Assembly: GCF_032118995.1 (NCBI RefSeq)
Contig: NC_092648.1
Coordinates: 19,496,450 to 19,560,449, forward strand
DNA from: Asterias amurensis
Taxonomy: Eukaryota > Echinodermata > Asteroidea > Forcipulatida > Asteriidae
Length of the DNA: 64,000 nucleotides
Direction: 5' to 3'
A model generated the notes under the pieces. It was not told the DNA's origin. It saw nothing but the letters and a program-made list of their open reading frames with translations, and searched no databases. A program made the translations under genes and the position numbers. Below, piece by piece: positions 34,240 to 43,969 of the stretch; the first letter of the stretch is position 1; the number at the start of each line of letters is the position of its first letter.

Positions 34240-34610
34240 TTAAAGCCATTGGACACTTTCGGTAAACAGTATTGGCCAAGGCCCACACTTCGTGTATCAC
34301 AACTTATATATAAAATAACAAACCTGTGAAAATTTAGGGTCAATCGGTCATCGGAGTCGGGAGAAAATAACGGAAAAACCCGCCCTTGTTTCCGCACGTT
34401 ACGCCGTGTCATAACGTGCGTTTAAAATAAGTCCGTAATTCTCGATATCGAGAGTTGGTATTGTTTAAATGTTTTCTCAAAAAGAAAAGCATTTCATGGA
34501 ATAATATTTTAAGAGAAGTCTTTCACCATTACTTTCTGTAAACCCTGTAAGTTATTTGAAAATCTGTGAACTTTTAATTTTGTTTCTGTTCCGAAAGTGT
34601 CCATGATGGC
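34240..34610 (+). mobile_element. MITE family B, copy 2 (full length)
   Basis: Ends TAAAGCCATTGGACACTTTC and GAAAGTGTCCATGATGGC. The middle carries the self-complementary TCTCGATATCGAGA. Blocks such as AACAAACCTGTGAAAATTTA are shared with family A. Confidence 0.9.
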
Positions 34611-34716
34611 AACGGCTAAACAAAGTGTGTTCCCTTTCTACTTCATACCTAATGTTTATAGATTTGTGTTGTTCAGCTGGAGCTTTCGGTTAAAAAAAAC
34701 CCCGGTTTTTGGTGAG

Positions 34717-35103
34717 TTAAAGGCAGTGGACACTATTGGGTATTTTCAAAGACTAGCCTTCACAGTTCGTGTATCTCAACATATGCATAAAATAACGAAC
34801 CTGTGAAAATTTGAGCTCAATCGGTCATCGAAGTTGCGAGATAATAATGAAAGAAAAAACACCCTTGTCACACGAAGTTGTGTGCATTTAGATGGTTGAT
34901 TTCGAGACCTCAAATTCTAAATCTGAGGTCTCGAAATCAAATTCGTGGAAAATTACTTCTTTCTCGAAAACTATGGCACTTCAGAGGGAACCGTTTCTCA
35001 CAATGTTTTATACCATCAACCTCTCCCCATTACTCGTCACCAAGAAAGGTTTTATGCTAACAATTATTTTGAGTAATTACCAATAGTGTCCACTGCCTTT
35101 AAA
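34717..35103 (+). mobile_element. MITE family A, copy 4 (full length)
   Basis: Ends TTAAAGGCAGTGGACACTAT and AATAGTGTCCACTGCCTTTA. The central hairpin is intact. Very close to copies 3, 10 and 12, which share the GGCAGTGGACAC form of the end and the CTAGCCTTCACAGTT variant block. Confidence 0.9.
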
Positions 35104-35309
35104 TTTGTGTATGGCAACTTCGAAATGGATTGAGCAAAGTATTGCTCGGTTCAATAACTGAAATATGGATCACCAAGATTTTTAATTATCTTTATCCGGA
35201 ATTATTGATTTTAAAGAGAACTGGATCAATTAGACGTATATGGGTTGTTACCAGCCATTACAAATCATACAGATTATAAGATTAGCAGGATTTCGGATCA
35301 GCCGTATGG

Positions 35310-35437
35310 ATGATGGATCAGGCAGAGATATGGATCATCCAGCCAGGGTTACGGGTCATAGAGGAAGTAGATTGGTATGTAGAGATTTGGATCTTAAGAG
35401 CCACGGATCAGTCAGAGATATAGATTATCTGCAGCTG
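35310..35437 (+). repeat. Diverged left shoulder of the 17-bp minisatellite
   Basis: GATGGATCAGGCAGAGATAT and nearby ATGGATC...CAG words are degraded units. They are cut off from the core by the family G element. Confidence 0.7.
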
Positions 35438-35588
35438 ATTTCACGAAACGCTAGAATTAATCCTATCTCGAGTTAGGGCGAGTTATCAGTCCTAACTTAG
35501 GACGGGTTCAATCGTCCTAACGTCTTCGGATACATATAAAGTCCTAAGATTAATCCTAAGTTAGGAAGAGTTTGATGAAATCGACGGC
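35438..35588. mobile_element. Foldback MITE (family G), copy 1
   Basis: Ends GATTTCACGAAACGCTAG and GAGTTTGATGAAATC are imperfect inverted repeats enclosing repeated and inverted TCCTAAC/GTTAGGA words. It sits exactly at the left shoulder of the 17-bp minisatellite. Confidence 0.65.
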
Positions 35589-35664
35589 TGGAGATATTAT
35601 AGTCAGCCATAAATATTGGTCATCCAGCCATACGGTTTCACAGATCATCCGCAGAGAATTTAGA

Positions 35665-36520
35665 TCAGAAGGGATTTGGATCTGCCAGAGATATGGATCA
35701 GCCAGAGATATGGATCAGCCAGAGATATGGATCTGCCAGAGATATGGATCAGCCAGAGATATGGATCAGCCAGAGATATGGATCAGCCAGAGATATTGAT
35801 CAGCCAGAGATGGATCAGCCAAAGATATGGATCAGCCAGAGATATGGATCAGCCAGAGATATGGATCAGCCAGAGATATGGATCAGCCAGAGATATGGAT
35901 CGACAGATATATGGATCAGTCAGAGATATGGATCAGCCAGAGATATGGATCAGCCAGAGATATGGATCAGCCAGAGATATAGATCAGCCACAGAGCTATG
36001 GATCAGCCAGAGAAATGGATCAGCCAGAGATATGGATCAGCCAGAGATATGGATCAGCCAGAGATATGGATCAGCCAGAGATATGGATCAGCCAGAGATA
36101 TGGATCAGCCGGAGATATGGATCAGCCAGAGATATGGATCAGCCAGAGATATAGATCAGCAAGAGATATGGATCAGCCAGAGATATGGATCAGCCGGAGA
36201 TATGGATCAGCCAGAGATATGGATCAGCCAGAGATATGGTTCAGCCAGAGATATGGATCAGCCAGAGATATGGATCAGCCAGAGATATGGTTCAGCCAGA
36301 GAAATGGATCAGCCAGAGATATGGATCAGCCGGAGATATGGATCAGCCAGAGAAATGGTTCAGCCAGAGATATGGATCAGCCGGAGATATGGATCAGCCA
36401 GAGATATGGATCAGCCAGAGAAATGGATCAGCCAGAGATATGGATCAGCCGGAGATATGGATCAGCCAGAGATATGGATCAGCCAGAGATATGGATCAGC
36501 CAGAGATATGGATTATTCAG
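35665..36520 (+). repeat. 17-bp minisatellite core, about 50 copies
   Basis: The unit ATGGATCAGCCAGAGAT is repeated head to tail. Common variants carry CCGG for CCAG, GAAATGG for GATATGG, or GGTTC for GGATC, and near 36,295-36,480 they alternate in a patterned way that suggests higher-order units. Because 17 is not a multiple of three and the unit has no stop in any phase, all three forward frames stay open and repeat every 17 residues (MDQPEIWISQRYGSARD). This is not evidence of a gene. Confidence 0.95.
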
Positions 36521-37050
36521 AGGTTTGAATCAGACAGATATAATATTGATTACACATATTAGATAGTTTTGAGATATGGATTAGCCACAGATATCATGGA
36601 CCAGATAACTATATGGGTAAGTCAGATGGATCAGTGAGAGATATGGATCAGACAGATATTAAAGTAAGTTGTAGATATGGATCAAACAGGAATATGGATC
36701 AGTCACCGATTAGTCAGATTGGTTCATTCAGAAATATGGTTCAGCCAGAGTTATGGACCACAAAGATATATCGATTAGTTACATAGATAAGCCAGATATA
36801 TGAATCAGACTGACGTATGGTTCAGTCAGATATATGGATCAGAAAAAGGTATGGACCAATCAGGGATATTGATCAGCCATATATATGGATCATCCAGATA
36901 TATCGACAAGCCAGGGATAGTGATAATCCGGAGATATTTATCAGCAAGAGATATTGACCAGCAAGAGATGTGGGTGTCTATGAGTTAGATTTATAATCCA
37001 TAAGATATAGATCATCCAGAAGTGCGGATCACGGATCAGATAAACGGTGA
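36521..37050 (+). repeat. Diverged right shoulder of the 17-bp minisatellite
   Basis: Units become progressively mutated (ATGGATCAGTCAGAGAT, ATATGGATCATCCAGATATA and similar) until the period is lost near 37,050. The gradient from a homogeneous centre to decayed edges is the usual sign of turnover in the middle of an array. Confidence 0.8.
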
Positions 37051-37532
37051 TATCGACCAGCTCAAATAAAATCAATTTATGTTACCGAATCAAATCAATT
37101 AAATGGAAACTATTATTGTTGCCTTCTAAATTGAAATATGTTTGTTAATTAGCATTGTATTAATATTGAAGACGGGTACCGGGATGGGATGTGATGAAAG
37201 TTTCCTGATATGCGTTTTTCCGGATGTCCAATTAAACCTAAAAGTATTAGTGGCTTCCTCGAGAATTCTTTATTTTTAAGACAATGACGCAAATTGTTAC
37301 GTAGTCGTTAATAACACAGGGTTTTTATTACAGCGCAAGGTTCTTATATAGGGCCTATAAGTATTTCTGATGTGGGTTAAAGATGTGATGTGATTTCTGA
37401 CAAAGCTGGTGAAGCACAAAAATAAGCTAAGCAAAACACAATTATGCTAACTACAGTTACCAGCCAGAATACCACGCCATTTTGTGCAAATTGTGACTGT
37501 TATCCTGCTCATTAATGCTAAAAAGTAGGGAT

Positions 37533-37855
37533 CTTTAAACGCAGTGGACAATTTTGGTAAATACTCAAAATAATCGTAAGCATATAGAAAACTTACTTTC
37601 GAGAAAGAAGTTATTTTCCACGAATTTGATTTCGAGACCTCATAATTAGATTTTGAGGTCAATAAATCAAGCATCTGAAAGCACACAACTTCGTGTGACA
37701 ATGGTGTGTTTTTCTTCCATTATTATCTCTCATCAACTTCGAAGACAAACTGAGTTCAAATTTTCACAGGTTTGTTATTTTATGCATATGTTGAGATACA
37801 CCAAGTGAGAAGATTGGTCTTTGACAATTACAAAAAGTGTCCAGTGTCTTTAAGC
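37533..37855 (-). mobile_element. MITE family A, copy 5
   Basis: In this orientation it runs from TTTAAACGCAGTGGACAATT to AAAGTGTCCAGTGTCTTTAA. The hairpin arms are partly mutated, and part of the segment between the CATATGC-type end block and the hairpin is missing. Confidence 0.85.
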
Positions 37856-38510
37856 AGTACTTAATGTTTAATGTTGTCTCTCCATTGTGGAATAACAAAC
37901 CATTCACCCTATGCGAACTTATAGACAATCCCTCGACTCATATTAAAATCATACTGTTTTTTGGTATAAAGGCTTAAAAATATAAAAGTTAACGTTCATT
38001 TGTTAAAGTTAGGAATTTTTTTTAGGAAAACGGTACAAAACAACAACCCAAATGATTTCTTTAATAAATGGTAAAATATTACTCAACATTAAACCAATCA
38101 AATGGAACAATATGATACACTCCCCCAACTTTTTTTTACATTTTTATAATATAAACAGTAATTTTAGAGCGACATACCCAGATAAATTGCCATACATTAG
38201 GCCTAACCTGCAATACATAATCTAAAAAACAAAAAACATTCCCGCACCCAATATAAAAATGGTGTGTACATCAAAGGCACTTTTCATATACAAAACGCAC
38301 ATTGTGTATAAGGGGAAAAAAGGTGGAAACATTGGGAGTTAAAACTGGCAGCAATTTCTTTTTCTGTACATCAAAATTGCCACTGTCGTAGTGCTTTTCA
38401 ATGGGGGAATGTATTCTTTCTAAATCGATTTAAAAAAAAATGAATCCTTTCACTTATAAGTAATTTCACTTCAAATCAATTCAAATATTTTACTGAGATA
38501 TAACTACTTC
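37856..38510. other. Intergenic, no gene seen
   Basis: AT-rich; no recognisable gene. Probably includes the 3' UTR region of K2P member 4. Confidence 0.3.
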
Positions 38511-38656
38511 TATCTCAAAAACTACGTTACTTCAGAGGGAGCCGTTTCTCCCAGTATTTTATACCATCAAAAGCTCTCTTTTGCTCGTTACCAAGTAAGT
38601 TTTTATGCAAATAATTATACAAAGTAAGTAATTACCAATAGTGTCCAGTGCATTTG
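38511..38656 (+). mobile_element. MITE family A, copy 6 (right end only)
   Basis: Starts within the TCTCAAAAACTACGTTACTT block and runs through TACCAATAGTGTCCAGTGCA. The left two thirds are absent. It ends about 35 bp from the stop codon of K2P member 4 and may form part of its 3' UTR. Confidence 0.8.
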
Positions 38657-38689
38657 ATGTCGGTTTGTGATAAGTTCATTTTGAATCTG

Positions 38690-39496
38690 TCAGTCTAAAC
38701 TGTCATCGAAGCGAGCCGTTGTATTGACCACTCCATTACTTGTGTCTATTGTAGCGCTAGGGGAAGCATGTTGCTGCGGCTGTTGCTTCTGGAGTTCCAT
38801 CAGCTTTTTTGCCGCCTTTTTGGCCTTCCACTTGTTAAGTGTTGACTGTTGCGAGTTCAGGAATCCCTTAAAGGCCACAGATAGAATGCTCAGACCGACT
38901 ATGAGATAAGCTACGGTGCCGAGTTTGTACACCCACCGGTACAGTGGGGACAAGTCCGTCTGCTCGGCGGGCACAAAGTCACCGAATCCTATTGTACTTA
39001 ATGAGATAAAACAAAAGTACTGACTCTGGAACAAGTCCCAATTTTCCAGGTAACTGAAGAGGAGAGCTGGCAGCGCCACTAGGATCACGTACAATACTGT
39101 CCCTATCATGGCTACTTCTATGGTGGTGCGAAGAGCGTTGTTTTTGATGTTCTTCGTACACCGTCTGATACAGCCATGACACGGCCGCCAACAGCCCTGG
39201 AACGTATCACCTACTGCTGATAGTAACCAATAAGTGAGCGGAATCCCTACCACTGCATAAAACATGCACACAACACGTCCGAGCGAGGTTTTCGGTGCCA
39301 GATTGCCGTAGCCTGAAATAAAATTATTCAATCATATAAGTTTTTTAAAACAGCCATTTCACCCTTTTTATTTCGTCTGAAATATGCTCTTTTGTGTTGA
39401 TGTTATTGTTTTTGTTGTATGTTGTGTCATCATCTTCGTCGTTGTTGTTGTTGTTGTAGTTGATGTTAGCCTATTTTTGTTGTTTGTTTTTGTTGT

Positions 39497-39548
<52 letters not shown>

Positions 39549-39976
39549 GTCGCTGTTCTTGTTGTTGTTCTTGTTGTTGTGGTGTTAATGGTGTTTATTT
39601 TCACAGGGTTTTAACTTTCTTATACATTGTAAGTAACAATAACTTTGTTTGTTTTACCTATAGTGGTCACGACGGTAGTTGTAAAGAAGACGGCACCGGG
39701 GAAATCCCAAACCACCAGGTTATCATCATTGTCTGGGTCATTATCTATCTTGAAAGCCCCACCTCTTAGAGCTTTCTCCACCGCCTCAAACAAACCACGG
39801 AGTTCGTCTTGGGAGACGCAGGTGTGGTTATCCAGGAAGTCCTGAATGGCGTCTAAGAAGTCCTGCTGGGCGAGTTCATTGCTGTGGCTCTCCAGAATTT
39901 TGAAGACCAAGGCACCGAGGAAAAGGTAGATGAAGAGGGCTATGATGAGAACCACTGACTTCTTCCAGAGCTTCAT
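38690..39976 (-). CDS. Two-pore-domain potassium channel, array member 4
   Basis: Coding exons 39,976-39,658 and 39,312-38,690 total 942 nt (313 aa plus stop); the intron is 345 bp and GT-AG. Topology: M1 (VVLIIALFIYLFLGALVFKI), cap helix with Cys and sequon (NHTC), P1 filter TTIGYG (104-109) followed by NLAPKT, M2, M3, P2 (STIGFGDFVP), M4, then a Lys/Gln-rich tail. From memory, the cap segment TCVSQDELRGLFE and GYGNLAPKT resemble the TALK group (KCNK5/16/17), so this is the member for which a TALK-like label is most tempting; I hold it at low confidence. The shared intron site splits the first filter Gly codon. The intron contains a TTG/GTT microsatellite. Confidence 0.95.
39415..39590 (+). 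repeat. GTT/TTG trinucleotide repeat in the intron of K2P member 4
   Basis: A near-pure run of TTG triplets covers about 39,495-39,547, with interrupted GTT-rich flanks. It translates as poly-Cys, poly-Leu or poly-Val on one strand and poly-Gln on the other, but it is intronic. Confidence 0.95.
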
Positions 39977-42583
39977 GATACGGGATTAGAATACAGCCAC
40001 ATTAAAATCTCACACAGGAACGCATACGTCATTGGCACCTGACGGCCATTTTCTTTTCTTCGGAGAAAACCCCCAAAATATGCCGGTGGGCGTTTTCAAC
40101 AAGGAGCTGTTAGGTTCATTAACAATTAGCTGTCTTGCCGTATCAATCCCATTATGTCGTTGCTCTTCTTTGTTGTGGAACTTTGATGAGATGATGATGT
40201 CCCCGAATTCGATCCTTATCAATGGAAACAACAATGTTATTTCAATAAATCACGACAGAGTAAGTTGACCCGAGATTAATGGCAGTCATCTATTGAAATG
40301 CATCTGTATTCCAGCGGTTCAACTGGTGGGGCTGCCCACTTCCAAACGTCTGACCTCCCCTACCAGCATCTCTGGTCGGTAGAGACTTGCGTATCGTGAA
40401 TAAATTACTCACTGTCCTTGATTCGGCTGATTCGATGTTGGTTTAACGTTTAACACAGTTCGAAGAATAAAAAAATAAAAAACAATAAACAGGATAATGA
40501 CCGATCAAAGGTTTCTTCCCTCCCGAGAACATTTTTAAAACGGCACTTTATTTCGACTTGGTTAATACAACTCGTAACAAAATGACAGGTTGGTTTCTTA
40601 ACATGATTTGGGTTAGACGCAGTTCGTTGTTGTTTTAGCGACTGAAGCACTTTGTTTTACATTTTGATAAAACAACAAAACACACACCATCCAGAGACGG
40701 ATCGCGGTCCTGTTAAGTTACGCATTCCTCTACTAGCAATTTAATAGGTACCCGCAAGTTTGCACCTGGCAAAAACAGCGAAACTGTTTTTGTATTGGTA
40801 TCCATAACGAGTCTCGTGCAGTTCACATTGAGGGTAAACTTCAGAATACCAGTCAGCCCTTTTCGAAACCACGACTTTGGCTTGTGGGCTCTTGTCTGGT
40901 CTTGGCCCGTATCCGAATTGGCAGCTACATCTACGTCTACGACTGTTGCTAAGTGTCTGGACAAGGACTTCCCAAACTTCAACGCATGATGACGCGGAAA
41001 TCTAGTCATAGCCGTCTGGAAGCCGCTAATTCCAAAACGGCCTTAGCCTTGATTGGGGACGCTAGTTTAAAAAAAACCTATTGGTATAGAAGGCGCAACA
41101 TCGACAGGCTCGGGGACTGAGCAAGTCTATACGAATCTTGAGAAAATCTGGAGCAAGGGGCAGCAAGGGGCTATAAACCCTTCTTTAGCAACGTCACAGC
41201 CTGAGGTTTGCTAACCCAGGTTGGAAAACTATGGAAAGCCATAAATGCAAATCAAAAACTGATCGCCACTATTTGTAACAATATAGGTTGATTCAATAGG
41301 TTCGAATCAAGTTGAACACCCAGCAAGGGTGGATACGTGCGCATTACAAGTCTTATTATTATTATTATTATTTATTACACAATATTCAAACATTGAGTTG
41401 ACTTTGTTGAAAAATTATTAATTATTTTTTTCAAATGGTTTGTCAATATATATAGCTTTATGGTTAAAACATTCATTGCAGTTTAAAACTGAATTGCACA
41501 TGCAAACATCATGCTTATGGGAGGTATTTTATTTAATAATTGACAGTTTGAAGAAAATGTTAAATTTCGTTAACAAGACTGAGTGCTTTACTAACATTCG
41601 GTCGTCCATTCAAGCCAAGGCGGGTTGTTTATAAACAAAAGAAACGTCTGTTAAGTTGACTATAGTTGTCGACCATAATGCAACTTTGCCTGGTACCAAA
41701 GATGTATTGCAATCATATAGGTAGTAGAACATTGACTAGTGATGGACTTAAATACACTGTACACGTTTGGTAATTATTCAGTATTAGCATCAAACCTTAT
41801 TTGGTAACAAGCAACGGAAGACACTTGGACCCTTCTCAAACCACAGCTATGGGCTTGGTTGGGCTTGGCTTAGGCTATGCTTAAGGCTTGGCTTGGGCCT
41901 AGGATCCGCCCGCCTGATTGAAACCCCATAAGGAATGCGCATGTTTTCTTAATGAACTGGCCACGTCTTGGCCCAAGCTCAAGACGTGGTTCCGAGAAGG
42001 AACATTAGGTGTGTTTTTGTTGCAATATATTACATCAATTTGAACCATCCTAAATGTGAAAGTCAACTTCCCCCCCCCCCCCAATAAATCCACTCCCTAT
42101 GGTGGCTCTAAAGAGACATCAAAGATGCCCCACATAAATATTTCAGTAAATATTTGAAGAAAAAAAAAAACAGTTACGGAAATATAATTGTTTCCGTAAA
42201 TATGCAATGTCATTTTAGAGTCATTAGAACCAGCAGCCAACTTGTTGAAATGTCAGTCAAATTATAGTCCCCTTTGAGTGAAAAAAGCGTTCATACTTAA
42301 AAAGTGGTTGTTTAGCCTATCATACTAATTTCTGGTACTTTTGTGGAATATCTTAGTAGGCTGCTGTATAAAAAAGGTATATATTCCTAACAACAATTTA
42401 TCTGAAAGCTTTTTACAAGTAAAAATCTATGGACGAAGTGATACAGTTTTTATGGTCGAGTTTGGCTGCGTTACAATATCGAAAGAATCATTTTTTGGAA
42501 CAGTATCAATGGAGACATTTGATTTATAGTGGCATTTTTCTCAGTCAAAGTTGTCTTTTTAAAACGACGTCTGTGTCACAGTA
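39977..42583. other. Intergenic between the K2P and coiled-coil arrays
   Basis: No gene recognised. A family-A-like remnant (GTTTGGTAATTATTCAGTAT ... TTATTTGGTAACAAGCAACG) lies at about 41,767-41,820. A GGCTTGG-rich patch occurs near 41,850-41,905 and a C run near 42,070-42,082. K2P member 4's promoter should be in the first kilobase. Confidence 0.35.
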
Positions 42584-43681
42584 GCGCTGCAAACGAGGGT
42601 CCCTGCGTGCGATTTTTTAGCGAGCATTCACACGACACGCACACACACATGTAAACATACGTCCCTCGTTTGGGTAGGCCTACCCTGCATGGACAAAAGT
42701 CTACAAGCAAGAGGTTTGAGTTAAAACAAAAACCTTACAGTTAAAAGGAATAAAATAAATCAATTTCATTGAAATCAATTTTATTTTAAGTCACATAAAA
42801 TGTAGAATATTTTAAAAACATTTGCGATAACGTAACTCTCATCCCGGCGGCCGGCGGGAAGGGGGTTACGTTTTCGAAGCTAAAAAAAGAAAAACACAAA
42901 ATTCCACGATTCAAATAGCTTTTTGGACTTTAAAAATGCTACATTGTTGAATGGAAATGCTTTATAGATATGAAATTATTGATGAGACATACCAAATAAT
43001 GAATTAAAACATCGAAAAGCTTAGCCAAATGACGTATTCTGATTCCGAATGAACGATGTTTTTGCTTCAAGGTTTGAGCTTGTCTTGAAATGCAGCGATC
43101 CAGCAACGTCGAGTCATGTTCGAGTCGAAGAAAAACACAAAATTCCACGATTCAAATAGATTTTTGGACGTTAAAAACGCTACATTGTTGAATGAAAATG
43201 TTTTTTAGATATGGAATTATTGATGAGACATAAAATGGTGAATTAAAACATCGAAAAGCTTTGCCAAATGACGTATTCTGCTTGCGATTGAACGATGTTT
43301 TTGCTTCAAGGTTTGGGCTGGTCTAGCATCCGGCCACAAAACCCACCAGCCAAACGGATCGTAGTCCAGCGTTGAGCAGATATACATGTACATGTATGTA
43401 CATGTACATGTATATGCATGCTATAGTTCGCCCATTTCTTCCTCCATAGTTTTTCACGTGTCAACGCAGCGGTCCCTCGTTACGATCGCAGGCATTCGGT
43501 TCAGACGATGGCTCCCCATGATTATAACATCGATGCGATTTTTTGGAGGAGGTCTCGATCTGTGTTATGAACAACACGGGACCCAGGTAATTTCGTAACA
43601 TACATAGCATTCACACGACGTGGATTTGCGATTTCATAACATCGATGTTATGAAATCGCACGGGACCCTCGTTTGCAGCGC
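42584..43681. mobile_element. Candidate composite DNA element with 20-bp inverted ends
   Basis: GCGCTGCAAACGAGGGTCCC at 42,584 and its exact complement GGGACCCTCGTTTGCAGCGC ending at 43,681 bound about 1.1 kb. The words CATTCACACGAC occur near both ends. Inside lie a roughly 240-bp direct duplication and an ACATGT-rich palindromic tract (43,381-43,422). No transposase frame is visible. It could be one non-autonomous element or two nearby ones. Confidence 0.6.
42884..43325 (+). repeat. Roughly 240-bp tandem duplication inside the composite element
   Basis: GAAAAACACAAAATTCCACG, GCTACATTGTTGAATG, AAAACATCGAAAAGCTT and ACGATGTTTTTGCTTCAAGG occur in the same order in both halves (starting near 42,889 and 43,130), with moderate divergence. 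Confidence 0.85.
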
Positions 43682-43969
43682 TCGTGTGAATGGGCCTTTA
43701 ATACACAACATTTTTTCAAACCAGGTTTGTTCGTAAAATGGTAGACATGCTATTTTTAATGTTTTGCTTTATCCTTACACTCTGCAAAGACTTGGGTGTT
43801 AAATTGATTTTTCCTGGTATATGTGACAACACCATGGTGTATCCCCAGTACTATATCGTATCGGTGATGTCACATATAGATTTTTACAGTGTTTGTGTAG
43901 ACCTGTAGATGTTTATTCTAATATTCCTTTCGATCTGTAATATGGAATAGTCACTGCATCCAAGCTACC

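Noticed and set aside
35665-36520. Possible CRISPR array
   Set aside because: Repeats are contiguous with no unique spacers, and the context is a eukaryotic genome.
35676-36566. Open frame of 296 codons encoding MDQPEIWISQRYGSARD repeats
   Set aside because: It is a by-product of the 17-bp minisatellite, which is open in all three forward frames. It has no splice or codon-bias support.
39368-39614. Poly-Cys/Leu and poly-Gln open frames
   Set aside because: Translations of a TTG/GTT microsatellite inside the intron of K2P member 4.
40713-41009. 98-codon minus-strand frame upstream of K2P member 4
   Set aside because: No recognisable family and no start-site or splice evidence; possibly promoter or 5' UTR DNA.
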